A stretch of DNA of 64,000 nt from Syntrophopropionicum propionicicum_A (GTDB lineage: Bacteria; Bacillota; Desulfotomaculia; Desulfotomaculales; Pelotomaculaceae). Positions 35,106 through 43,099 of this stretch are shown here, piece after piece (positions within the stretch are counted from its first letter, which is position 1; every line of letters starts with the position of its first letter). Where the stretch lies: positions 310,001-374,000 of the forward strand of contig NZ_JBMGJC010000001.1 in NCBI RefSeq assembly GCF_048984525.1, given 5' to 3'. A model generated the notes under the pieces. It did not search any database. It worked only from the letters and a program-made list of their open reading frames with translations, and was not told the DNA's origin. The translations under genes and the position numbers were made by a program.

Positions 35106-35912
35106 ATGAGCAGAAAGACCATAACAAAGTTAGCGCTGGATACAGCCATGGCTGTTTTATTTATAATCCTTATATTCGCTTACGACACAGGGCTTGCCTT
35201 CCATGAAATCGCGGGGCTGGCCATCTTCACCCTCTTTACAGTGCATATCTTTTTAAACTGGACATGGGTTAAAAGCGTCACAAAAAACCTGTTTACATCA
35301 AAAATCAAGAAGAAGCCCAAGTTGATGTATGTCCTGAATACAGTGCTGTTATTCAGTGTTGGCGCCATAATCGTTACAGGGATTATGATTTCAAGAGTCG
35401 TTTTTGACTTTGGATTAAACGGCGATACCCGTACACTTGCCGCCGTGCATAAATGGCTGGCATATGCCTGCCTGGGGCTGTTTGTAGTCCATATCGCGCT
35501 GAACTGGCGGTTTGTCACGGCATCTGTCCAAAAAATATTCCATAATTATAATGGAAGCCGCTTGAGGAAATCACTTCAGGCCCTGGGAGCGGCGGCAATG
35601 GTTATGCTGGTGGTGTATTTTGCCGCCACGCCAGGCCCCAATAAGGCTGCCCAGCAAGCCACGGTGCCGAAAAGTCCGCCCCGGGAAGCTGCCGCCATAA
35701 ATAATAGTGAAAATAAAACAACAGATGATCAAAATTACACTATTACGAACATACAAGATGATGGGGAATCAGCTGTCAGTCTGTCGGAATATCTAAGCAA
35801 TATGTTTTGTACCGGCTGTGACAAACACTGTCCCCTGTTGAGCCCGCAGTGCAAAACAGGACAGTCACAGCTGCAGGCTGCTAAAATTCAATACGAAAAG
35901 CTGTACGGGTAA
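35106..35912 (+). CDS. DUF4405-like cytochrome b561-type membrane protein with C-terminal Cys cluster
   Basis: A 268-residue protein with four or five membrane helices in the first 175 residues. Paired histidines H33 (FHEIAG), H47 (TVHIFLNW), H115 (AVHKWLAY) and H129 (VVHIALNW) are placed as bis-His heme b ligands in the DUF4405/cytochrome b561-like fold. A hydrophilic linker leads to a terminal segment with C235, C238, C242 and C249 (CTGCDKHCP...C), spaced like a small metal or Fe-S site. AAAGGGG precedes the ATG at 35106. The likely role is electron transfer across the membrane. Partners are unknown, as it is flanked by unrelated genes. Confidence 0.7.
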   Translation: MSRKTITKLALDTAMAVLFIILIFAYDTGLAFHEIAGLAIFTLFTVHIFLNWTWVKSVTKNLFTSKIKKKPKLMYVLNTVLLFSVGAIIVTGIMISRVVFDFGLNGDTRTLAAVHKWLAYACLGLFVVHIALNWRFVTASVQKIFHNYNGSRLRKSLQALGAAAMVMLVVYFAATPGPNKAAQQATVPKSPPREAAAINNSENKTTDDQNYTITNIQDDGESAVSLSEYLSNMFCTGCDKHCPLLSPQCKTGQSQLQAAKIQYEKLYG

Positions 35913-35954
35913 ACAGGGGTGTAATTATGAACAAGATAACGCTTAAAATATTAG

Positions 35955-35992
35955 AAGGGTTTCTCCTGTTACATATAGCTGGAAAAACCCTT
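35955..35992 (+). terminator. Terminator after the cytochrome-like gene
   Basis: AAGGGTTT and AAACCCTT with an inner TCC/GGA pairing make a stem of about 11 pairs with one mismatch and a 14-base loop. It lies 43 bases after the stop codon. A 22-codon frame (35927-35995) with an AGGGGTG site spans the same hairpin and could be a leader-like peptide or chance. Confidence 0.6.
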
Positions 35993-36121
35993 TAATAATA
36001 CTATTAAATAAGGGAATTCTTTTTTCCTATTCTGGGGTTTAGATCTTTGACATGCTTATAAAAGGTTGTTTCATGGTATATTTTAATTGGGTAAATAAAC
36101 CTATAGCAGGAGGCCGGGCTA

Positions 36122-36571
36122 ATGAAAGTAAAGTATGTCCACACCAACATCATCGCCAGGGATTGGAAGAAACTTGCCCAGTTCTATATTGAAGTCTTCG
36201 GCTGCAAACCGGAGCCCCCGGAACGGGACCACAAGGGCGATTGGATCGACCAGGTTACCGGTATAAAAGACGTCCGCATCAGGGGTATGCACCTGCGCCT
36301 GCCGGGGTATGAGGACGGACCGACTTTGGAGATATTCAGTTACAACAAACAATCTGATAGTAATGAGCCGCCCGCTGTCAACAGGCCTGGTCTGGCCCAC
36401 ATAGCTTTCCTGGTTGATGACGTCCCATATTTCTATAATAAGCTGTTGGAAAACGGCGGAAGCAAATTGGGTGAGATAGTTGAAAAGAAGATAGAGGGCG
36501 CCGGGCTTTTGACAGTTGTTTACGCCAGGGACCCGGAAGGAAACATTATAGAGATACTAAACTGGAGATAA
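36122..36571 (+). CDS. VOC (glyoxalase/dioxygenase-fold) family protein
   Basis: A 149-residue protein with two beta-alpha-beta-beta-beta modules typical of the vicinal oxygen chelate superfamily. Candidate metal ligands are His in YVHTNIIARD, Glu in TLEIFSY, His in LAHIAFLVDD and Glu in NIIEILNW, which are at the four expected positions. Relatives include lactoylglutathione lyases and antibiotic-resistance proteins; the substrate cannot be assigned. AGGAGG precedes the ATG at 36122. The gene is monocistronic, and a terminator-like hairpin follows it. Confidence 0.85.
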   Translation: MKVKYVHTNIIARDWKKLAQFYIEVFGCKPEPPERDHKGDWIDQVTGIKDVRIRGMHLRLPGYEDGPTLEIFSYNKQSDSNEPPAVNRPGLAHIAFLVDDVPYFYNKLLENGGSKLGEIVEKKIEGAGLLTVVYARDPEGNIIEILNWR

Positions 36572-36584
36572 GAAAAAATAGATT

Positions 36585-36610
36585 GGGACAAGGGAGCTGT
36601 CCCTTGTCCC
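36585..36610. repeat. Perfect hairpin gggacaaggga/tcccttgtccc
   Basis: An 11-bp perfect stem with a 4-base loop lies between the convergent VOC and M28 genes. There is no T tract, so it may be a bidirectional terminator. The wording resembles the gtccccttgaca-type repeats elsewhere in the window and may be a single repeat copy. Confidence 0.6.
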
Positions 36611-36618
36611 GAATTCCC

Positions 36619-37800
36619 CTACTCATCGAACATCTTTACAATTTCCAGCACCAGGCCCGCTGTCTGCCCTATCTTGCTGATGTCCAGCAAATCCATGGTG
36701 TCATTTACAGTGTGCGTGACCTTGCCCAGAAGTTCCATACACATTGACGTGAAGGCCAGGGTCGGGATCCCCAGCGGCCAGAAGAAGCCGTGGTCGCTCT
36801 CATAAAACGGTCCTTCGATGAAATCCCCGAACCTTTTGGCGGTCTCTGTGATCCGGGATACCAGCTCATCCGGACATCCAAAAAACGCCGCCATCCTGTT
36901 TACATCCTTAAATCCTATGCCGTCAATGTTGATCGCCGCAATGAGATCATCCGGCGGATACTCCTGTATGTAAAGGGCGTCCCCGGGAAACCAGCTGTCC
37001 TCGCCGCCGTAAGCTACCAGCTCGATTGCCGCTTTGGTATCCACTTCCCTGAGGTTACGGGCAAGCAGCAGCAAAGCCGCAATCCCGGCAGCATTATCCA
37101 TGGCTCCCGGTGTTCCGGGAAATGAGTCGTAGTGAGCGCATAACAGGATCTTTTTTTCACCGTTCCCACGCCTCCCAATCAAATTTGAACCGGTGCTCTC
37201 TCTGCTTTCAGCGACTATTTTCAGCCTGGCCCCAGAGCCGGAATTCCCCAGCAGGAGCGGTACCTCATCCCTGTGTACCGAAACCGAAGGGATGTCCAAC
37301 TCGCTGTCCTGCAGCACCGGCAGCGGTATATCGTAATGGCTCACCGTAATAATAGCAACCGGTCTGCGCCTGACCAGGAGTTCGATGAAGCGGTCCTTTA
37401 TCTCATCAAAATAATAACGGCGGTCGAAGTTTTTGGGCATAAAACCGCCGCGGGTGATATCACCATGCACCAGCGCGATTTTGCCGGTCAAATCAATGTC
37501 CCGCAGGTCTTCGGCTGACGAAACAGGAACCAGCACGCCTTCGGTATCACAGGACGGTGAATGGGTGTTCACGATAGCAGGTACCTTTTTCCCTGCCACC
37601 GTCAGCCCAACTGATAATGCCCGCCAATCAGGACAGGGGTATTCCTGCGTTGTCACTTCATACCCGAAAATCTTCATTTCTCCGGCGATGAAATCCGCCG
37701 CCACCCGGTTAGCCCGGGACCCCGCCGGCCGCTGCCCGATTTCCACCGAAAGTTTCTTCAGACAGCGCTCAATATAATCATCCTGGTTAAAGATGGCCAT
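36619..37800 (-). CDS. M28 family zinc metallopeptidase with PA domain
   Basis: A 393-residue aminopeptidase-like protein of the M28 family. After an N-terminal helical segment it has a PA-type insert (about 95-195; GVLVPVSSAEDLRDIDLTGKIALVHGD). The catalytic domain has dizinc ligands in CAHYDSFPGTPGAMDNAAG, YGGEDS, INIDGIG and KVTHTVNDT. No signal peptide is visible, so it may act in the cytoplasm. The ATG at 37800 is chosen because GGAGG stands seven bases upstream. It lies 75 bases downstream of a MerR-type regulator on the same strand and may be controlled by it. Confidence 0.88.
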   Translation of the reverse strand: MAIFNQDDYIERCLKKLSVEIGQRPAGSRANRVAADFIAGEMKIFGYEVTTQEYPCPDWRALSVGLTVAGKKVPAIVNTHSPSCDTEGVLVPVSSAEDLRDIDLTGKIALVHGDITRGGFMPKNFDRRYYFDEIKDRFIELLVRRRPVAIITVSHYDIPLPVLQDSELDIPSVSVHRDEVPLLLGNSGSGARLKIVAESRESTGSNLIGRRGNGEKKILLCAHYDSFPGTPGAMDNAAGIAALLLLARNLREVDTKAAIELVAYGGEDSWFPGDALYIQEYPPDDLIAAINIDGIGFKDVNRMAAFFGCPDELVSRITETAKRFGDFIEGPFYESDHGFFWPLGIPTLAFTSMCMELLGKVTHTVNDTMDLLDISKIGQTAGLVLEIVKMFDE

Positions 37801-37875
37801 AACAAAACCCTCCTTCAAGCTGATGTATAATCAATATTACATCAAACACCAAACCCTGGTGCGCTATAGGAGGGT

Positions 37876-38637
37876 TTACTTTTTTACATATTTTATGATT
37901 GTAGTCAGGCGGTCGATCAACTCACAGGCATATTCTTCGATCGTTTTAATCTTGCTAAGCCACTGGTTGGTGTTGAAAATGATGTCTTCTTCGTCCGGGG
38001 GCAGCTCGTCAAGGATACCGGCCAGCCCTTCTCTCACACCCCTGTCATAATGCCTGAACATATTGTAGATAGACATGAGGCTGAAACGCGCCTTACGCAA
38101 AGCCCGGATTACATAAAGCCTGCGGATCTCGTCTTTGCCAAATACCCGGTATCCGTTGTCAGGATCCCGCGGCACTGTAATCAGGCCGTTGCGTTCCCAA
38201 CTCCGCAGCATGTCATATGTAATATCAAGTCTTTCTGCTGCTTCACTGCTTTTCCAGTAAGGCCCTGCTGATCCGTCTGGAATATTCCTGTCAGCCGCCC
38301 ATGTCTCAAGTAGCCCGGCGGCAATTTCAGCCTTCCCCCGCTCCTCTCGTACCATGGTCAAATGCTCCCGTGCCAACTGCATCGCTTCTTCAAAACTACC
38401 GGCAGCGGAAAGCAGCACAACCGAGAGCGCTTTCTTTCGAATAATTCCGCCCAGCCAGGTGCTCTTCAGCGCCGTCCTTACAAGGCGCACATACTCAAGA
38501 TGGAGTTCGCTGTATAACCGGTAGCCATTCTTCGCCCTTGGGACAGGCGGGATGTAACCAAGTTCTTCATACAGCCTCACCGTATTAGGATGTACTCCGC
38601 ATAAAGCCGCGATTTGAGATGTTTTGTAAGTTTTCAT
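37876..38637 (-). CDS. MerR-family regulator with two MerR-type DNA-binding domains
   Basis: A 253-residue protein with two winged-helix MerR domains in tandem. The first (about 1-70) reads YKTSQIAALCGVHPNTVRLYEELGYIPPVPRAKNGYRLYSE; the second (about 126-195) reads WKSSEAAERLDITYDMLRSWERNGLITVPRDPDNGYRVFGKDE. Both keep the helix-turn-helix and the R-x-Y/W-E-x-x-G and NGYR signatures (each motif is quoted only in part here: HPNTVRLYEELG and TYDMLRSWERNG). A short helical effector region follows. Such a protein could bind DNA as a monomer or at two sites. It is divergent from dedA and precedes the M28 peptidase gene. Confidence 0.85.
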   Translation of the reverse strand: MKTYKTSQIAALCGVHPNTVRLYEELGYIPPVPRAKNGYRLYSELHLEYVRLVRTALKSTWLGGIIRKKALSVVLLSAAGSFEEAMQLAREHLTMVREERGKAEIAAGLLETWAADRNIPDGSAGPYWKSSEAAERLDITYDMLRSWERNGLITVPRDPDNGYRVFGKDEIRRLYVIRALRKARFSLMSIYNMFRHYDRGVREGLAGILDELPPDEEDIIFNTNQWLSKIKTIEEYACELIDRLTTIIKYVKK

Positions 38638-38753
38638 TAGACTACTTCACTCTATTTTAATTTGACCAGGCAGATCAGCCATAGCATGTGCGGACATTGC
38701 CCTGCTTTTTCCCATATTTTAATGCAATATACCCGCCGAACACAATAGAACTA

Positions 38754-38806
38754 TGAACTGTCCGTTAATTAGAATGTTTGACTGAACTGTCTGGTTATAT
38801 TATAAT
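38754..38806 (+). promoter_or_regulatory. Promoter of dedA with two direct repeats
   Basis: TTGACT (38778-38783), 17-base spacer, TATAAT (38801-38806) make a near-consensus sigmaA promoter. The 9-mer tgaactgtc occurs at 38754-38762 and 38783-38791, the second inside the spacer, the place where MerR-type regulators bind. The rest of the 290-base gap holds nothing recognised. Confidence 0.7.
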
Positions 38807-38930
38807 TCCAACATGTGTTGCAATGCTGAATCTTCTTATTACACCTCTATGACCAGCAAAATTCATTTGCCACTTAATGCAATTCTTCTTATGAGATAAC
38901 AATAATGAAAGTGAGTTGTCCAACTTAACA

Positions 38931-39572
38931 ATGTTTCACTCGCTAGTTGAACAGTTAACCCATATAGCCCTTACCTTAACGGAAACATTCGGTTACTGGG
39001 GTATCTATATCGGCATGATTATTGAAAGCTCCTGTATCCCGCTGCCGAGCGAGGCAATTATGCTGTTCAGCGGCTTCATGGTAGCGGTTGGATTGTTTAA
39101 CTTCTGGATTGTTGTAGCCGCGGGGGTACTGGGCAACCTTACCGGCTCTGTCCTCACATACTGGTTCGGCGCCAGCGGCGGCCGCGCTCTTCTTCTGAAA
39201 TACGGCAGGTACATCCTGATCAATGCGGATCACGTGGAAAAGGCAGAGCGGTGGTTTTACCGCTATGGGGACTGGACCGTTTTCTTCACCCGTAACCTGC
39301 CGGTTATCCGGACTTTTATCTCCCTGCCGGCGGGTATAGCCAGGATGAATTTCGCTAAGTTTTTTATCTATACCCTGGTAGGCTGTATACCCTGGAATAT
39401 TGCTTTAACATACCTGGGTTTTAAGCTGGGGAAAAACTGGCATTTGATCGAACCTTATTTCCGCCCGGTAAGCTATACTATACTGGCAGCTATTATTGCC
39501 GGCGCAGCGTGGTTCTTTTATAAGAATTACCGAAACCGAAAAGAGACGCGCAACCAGGCTAATCGCGATTAA
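38931..39572 (+). CDS. DedA family membrane protein (VTT/SNARE-associated domain)
   Basis: A 213-residue integral membrane protein of the DedA family, whose members flip or transport lipids such as undecaprenyl phosphate or phosphatidylethanolamine. Signatures are the early E-S-S-C-I-P-L-P-S-E (about 33-42), GNLTGSVLTYWFGASGGR, FFTRNLPVIRTFISLPAG (conserved Arg) and IPWNIALTYLGFKLG. The start is taken as the ATG at 38931, but no clear ribosome site is seen. TTG at 38916 is an alternative. A near-consensus promoter lies 125 bases upstream and a terminator follows. Confidence 0.88.
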   Translation: MFHSLVEQLTHIALTLTETFGYWGIYIGMIIESSCIPLPSEAIMLFSGFMVAVGLFNFWIVVAAGVLGNLTGSVLTYWFGASGGRALLLKYGRYILINADHVEKAERWFYRYGDWTVFFTRNLPVIRTFISLPAGIARMNFAKFFIYTLVGCIPWNIALTYLGFKLGKNWHLIEPYFRPVSYTILAAIIAGAAWFFYKNYRNRKETRNQANRD

Positions 39573-39576
39573 AAAC

Positions 39577-39605
39577 AAGCACACGGGGACGGTCCTCGTG
39601 TGCTT
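39577..39605 (+). terminator. Terminator after dedA
   Basis: AAGCACACG/CGTGTGCTT stem extended by GGA/TCC, followed by TTATAAT; it starts four bases after the dedA stop. The loop contains ggggacggtcc, akin to the repeat wording elsewhere in the window. Confidence 0.8.
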
Positions 39606-39725
39606 TTATAATCCGTATGCAATATAAAGCAAGGGTCTTCTTTTACTGGAAGACCTGTTTTTATAGCTTGTATGAACTAACATACTTTTTATAAAATCGT
39701 GTGCTTAACAGTATCACAAAAAAAC

Positions 39726-39753
39726 AACCTCCCGACTGATTAATCAGGAGGTT
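39726..39753 (-). terminator. Terminator after the propeller/Ig protein gene
   Basis: AACCTCC/GGAGGTT stem enclosing the palindrome CTGATTAATCAG. On the minus strand it is followed by GTTTTTTT. It lies 30 bases after the stop at 39783. Confidence 0.8.
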
Positions 39754-39782
39754 TCTTTCTGTATAGGACCGGGCACAATACG

Positions 39783-41477
39783 CTATTTTTTTCTGGTGAT
39801 AAAAGAGAAGGTATATGTTGAGTCTAAAGGATTTCCCGACAGATCCAGCACAGCGCCGGAAGGTATAATCACGGTATAGGCAGTGTTTTTTGAAAATACT
39901 GATTTGGGATCAACAATCAGCGTACTTTCATTAATATCCAAGGTATAAGAAATTATTGTGCGGCCCTTTTTAATTAGGATACCGCTTGCATTGGGGCCAA
40001 GTTGTACAGCCTCGCTGAAATTCACAGAAATTGTTTTGTCCAGCGCAACATTTACTGCCCCGTTAGCAGGGTCCGTTGCACTCACTGCCGGAGGTGTTAT
40101 ATCAGACGCCGCTTCCACCGTGGTAAAGCTGAAGCTGCAGCCGTCCGCCAGTGTGCTGCCGGCTGAATCCTGCACGGCGCCTGCCGGCACGGTAACGGTA
40201 TAATTTGTGCTGTAACCAAGGTTTGCAGCAGGAACAACAGTGAGGGTGCTGCCGTTAATATTTTTAGAAATGGTCACAGGATTATTATCACTATCCGTCA
40301 TGGTAATTAAATCATATCCTGACCCCGCCGCTATATCCTCACTAAAAGTAATGCTGATAACTTTATCTGTTGCGACACCGGTGGCGCCGGGTGACGGATT
40401 TGTCGCAACAACATCCGGCGGGCTGTCAGGATTAATATCAACAACTTGAATCGCTGATTGATTAGATAATGCCGGATTCCTGGTTATTGCGACCAACTGA
40501 TCGCCTTTCTTAAATAAATACCGGCCTGAGCTTACCAGGGGAATCGTATTCAGGCGGCTAAAATCACTTCCATTGTAAACATTTATGGCGGCTCCGCTCA
40601 GGGCATAGAATTGCGAAAGATCAGGCTCAAATGCAATGTCACTGAAAGGAGAGTCTAGTTTTGACACGTAGTTCATGTCCTGGGCTTTATCCGCGGCGGT
40701 TGTAAATATACACCCGCTGCCGTTAAAAAGGTATCTGCCGGTAGGTTCAAGCGCTATGTTCTTTTCTAACGGATAATCGCCGTGATAGGGCGAATCATAA
40801 CCGCCCGGGTATTTAGCGTCAGTGAAAGCCCCGCCTGCTATATTATAGGCGCGCAGATCCCTGGGTGATAAATCCGTGTCAACGGTGTATATCCTTTCCA
40901 TTGTCGGGTGCAGTTTCGCGTAAGACATCTGCCTGATTGCTGTCCGGTCGTTAAGCTGTTGGGAAGACAAGCTGTATGAATCAAAATTAGTCCACTGGCC
41001 GGAACCGGACGGGATATAGAGATAGCCATCCCTCCCGGCTACGATGTCAAACGGGTCTACTGGAATATCAAAAGTATCTTTAACTGTAAATGTGCTGCGG
41101 TCAATTACTGCTATTGTCCCGGTCTGATCCTCATCCCACCAGTAAGAACTGTGACTCTGGTGCAGCAGAGCGACATAAAGATCACCCGCATACTGCCCTG
41201 TGCCTGGCTCTATGCTTTCAGGCACCCAGTCAAAGCTGAGCAATGCAAGTGTTCCGGTATTATAGTTGACGGCGTATATTTTCTTTTCTGCCGAACTAAC
41301 AAGATACACCACGGGTTCATCCGGATCAATCGCCGCGTCGTTCACATAAAAAGGCAGCTCGATCAAGTCTCCGCTTTGGGTATCTTCCGCCATACTTACC
41401 CGGGCTGCGTATGGGCTCATCGAGAAAGACAGGACTAAAAAAAGAAACAGTACTTTTTTAATTAACATATTAATCAT
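39783..41477 (-). CDS. Secreted beta-propeller protein with two Ig-like (Big_5) domains
   Basis: A 564-residue exported protein. A signal peptide (IKKVLFLFLVLSFSM, cleavage near SMA at about 30) is followed by a YncE-like propeller of about 300 residues (VVYLVSSAEKKIYAVN, AVIDRSTFTVKDTFDI, IVAGRDGYLYIPSG). Two related C-terminal domains begin PPDVVATNPSPGA and PPAVSATDPANGA, each with ISITFSE or ISVNFSE and ending FSFTT or FSFIT, the SbsA-type Ig-like fold. GGAGGTG precedes the ATG at 41477. It lies downstream of the toxin operon and is probably surface-exposed. Binding partner unknown; no catalytic residues are evident. Confidence 0.78.
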   Translation of the reverse strand: MINMLIKKVLFLFLVLSFSMSPYAARVSMAEDTQSGDLIELPFYVNDAAIDPDEPVVYLVSSAEKKIYAVNYNTGTLALLSFDWVPESIEPGTGQYAGDLYVALLHQSHSSYWWDEDQTGTIAVIDRSTFTVKDTFDIPVDPFDIVAGRDGYLYIPSGSGQWTNFDSYSLSSQQLNDRTAIRQMSYAKLHPTMERIYTVDTDLSPRDLRAYNIAGGAFTDAKYPGGYDSPYHGDYPLEKNIALEPTGRYLFNGSGCIFTTAADKAQDMNYVSKLDSPFSDIAFEPDLSQFYALSGAAINVYNGSDFSRLNTIPLVSSGRYLFKKGDQLVAITRNPALSNQSAIQVVDINPDSPPDVVATNPSPGATGVATDKVISITFSEDIAAGSGYDLITMTDSDNNPVTISKNINGSTLTVVPAANLGYSTNYTVTVPAGAVQDSAGSTLADGCSFSFTTVEAASDITPPAVSATDPANGAVNVALDKTISVNFSEAVQLGPNASGILIKKGRTIISYTLDINESTLIVDPKSVFSKNTAYTVIIPSGAVLDLSGNPLDSTYTFSFITRKK

Positions 41478-41560
41478 TATTACACCTCCACTTCATATTT
41501 TATAGGATGGTAAGGTCATTGTATTTTACATATTGGTATAATTTCTACTATACATTAGAG

Positions 41561-41602
41561 TAATAATGCGACAGGGGATTGCACCCGGCTGTCGCATTAT
41601 TA
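41561..41602. repeat. 14-bp perfect inverted repeat
   Basis: taataatgcgacag (41561-41574) and ctgtcgcattatta (41589-41602) flank a 14-base centre whose ggg and ccc can also pair. It lies in the 237-base gap between the second immunity candidate and the propeller gene. It may be a terminator for the operon or the end of a mobile unit. The 12-mer atgcgacagggg recurs at 52749-52760 on the far side of the operon. Confidence 0.7.
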
Positions 41603-41714
41603 AGAAAGGACCAAAGAACCTCATCATGCTGTTTTCATGCTGTACTTTAAAGATGGTGGCGTTTCTCCTGATCCTTTTACTTGATTCCATGATGTAGGGC
41701 CTATTAATTTGCAA

Positions 41715-42890
41715 TCATAAAATTTTTGGCAATAATCCTATTAAACCTAGACCGGGAGGGTATTCTTCTGATTCAAATAAGGTATCGGTACTCCATTCTC
41801 TAGCTATACTGAGCACATCAAATTCGCGCGGATATCTTAAGTCTTCTCTGTCCCAATAGCCATTCTTCCTGGCTTCCAGGCTTTTCTCATTAAAAAAGTT
41901 AAAGCCCAACTTCTTTTCTTCTATTGTTTTCTCACCCACATTACATGCGGTTTGGCCACAGTCGCCTACGTATGCATAAGCTCTGATCAAAACTCCGTTT
42001 CTCGCTTTCGCCCAGGCATGGTATTCCGAAGTGCGCTGCGTACCAAAATACTGCACCTCATCAAATACGTTGCTCAATTTAAGTATGAGAGGTGTTAACT
42101 TATCGGGATGCCGCGAATCACCCATGTCAGGCAATGATATTCCAATTACAATGGTCCAGTCACCCAGAGGAGGAGAAACAAAAACTTCCCCGTTAAATTC
42201 GTCCCATGCTTCCACTCCGTCAGTCCAATTTGCCACCCTGATGTTCTTTAACTCTAACGCCTTTGCAACTTTATCTATATCTTGGGTTTTTATTGCCAAC
42301 CAAGCGCAATTGTAACCAAACGGCTCAGGCTTCTCTGGTTTGGGATTTCCATTATCATGATATTCAGGACTATATTGCTTTTTTCCGTTTTCAGCTTCTT
42401 TTATAACTACTTCCGCAATTTCCTCTTTACAGGAGGTAATCACTTTGTTGTCCAGAAAACTAAATGCTTTTAGAACTAATTCTCCGATTTCTTCATCTGG
42501 AGCATCTAAACCCGCGGTTAGGTGAATTATTTCTATTCCTTCTGGGGTATAGGAACCATCGGATTGTCTTTTTAATGGTAAGAATGTATACCCTTCTTCA
42601 GGATTAAATTTCCCGGAAACACATAGCCTTTCCTTAGAAAACTTATACCAGCTTTTTATACCGGTTGCGATTTGCCAAACATTAACGGCTTGTTCTGATT
42701 GCTGACATTTCGTTTCTATCGAAACTTTAAAGCATTCCCTAACACTTTTACCTATAACAAAACTTTGATATGGTTTTTCTAATGTGACTGGCTTATTATA
42801 CTTCCTGCGAATGCCATGTTCATCAAATACATATGGTATTAGTAATATATTATCTTTCTTATCTTTATAAATGCTCACATTATAAATCAT
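41715..42890 (-). CDS. Two-domain immunity-like protein
   Basis: A 391-residue cytoplasmic protein. Residues 1-147 are a clear paralogue of the neighbouring 149-residue protein: SIYKDKK, KP, FV/IGK, RE-x-F, TG-x-K, KF-x-x-ER, GY, P-x-KR, YTP and DEEIG all align in order. After a Lys/Pro-rich linker (about 148-190), residues 191-391 form a second, unrelated domain with FGYNCAWLAIKT, VFVSPPLGDWTIVIG, FDEVQYFGTQRTSEYHAW and YVGDCGQT. I do not know a characterised member of either domain. Position after a toxin-like gene suggests immunity functions. The ATG at 42890 has GGGGG eight bases before it. The gene is AT-rich relative to the core genes. Confidence 0.7.
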   Translation of the reverse strand: MIYNVSIYKDKKDNILLIPYVFDEHGIRRKYNKPVTLEKPYQSFVIGKSVRECFKVSIETKCQQSEQAVNVWQIATGIKSWYKFSKERLCVSGKFNPEEGYTFLPLKRQSDGSYTPEGIEIIHLTAGLDAPDEEIGELVLKAFSFLDNKVITSCKEEIAEVVIKEAENGKKQYSPEYHDNGNPKPEKPEPFGYNCAWLAIKTQDIDKVAKALELKNIRVANWTDGVEAWDEFNGEVFVSPPLGDWTIVIGISLPDMGDSRHPDKLTPLILKLSNVFDEVQYFGTQRTSEYHAWAKARNGVLIRAYAYVGDCGQTACNVGEKTIEEKKLGFNFFNEKSLEARKNGYWDREDLRYPREFDVLSIAREWSTDTLFESEEYPPGLGLIGLLPKIL

Positions 42891-43057
42891 ATTAAGTGCC
42901 CCCTTTAACAACTGTTAGTATAAAAATAATATTTTTTTGATTGAGTCCATTGGACAAAAAGGAGCATCCCGTTGCTTCCACCAGAAAAATGTCTACCTAT
43001 GGCCTATGTACTAAATCAATATTTGCCATTACTATTTTCTCAAAGTATGCTGACAAA

Positions 43058-43092
43058 AAAGAGCATCTCCTACCAAAATAGAGATGCTCTTT
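43058..43092 (-). terminator. Terminator between the two immunity candidates
   Basis: AAAGAGCATCTC/GAGATGCTCTTT, a perfect 12-bp stem with 11-base loop, followed by TTT on the minus strand. It lies just after the stop of the small immunity gene, so expression of the second gene needs read-through or its own promoter. A degenerate half copy (gacaaaaaggagcatccc) occurs near 42955. Confidence 0.8.
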
Positions 43093-43099
43093 ATATATG

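Noticed and set aside
35927..35995. 22-codon frame after the cytochrome-like gene with a good ribosome site
   Set aside because: It overlaps a terminator hairpin completely; coding cannot be supported from one sequence.
41526..41714. 62-codon minus-strand frame after the second immunity gene
   Set aside because: It spans the 14-bp inverted repeat, has no ribosome site and no recognisable composition.
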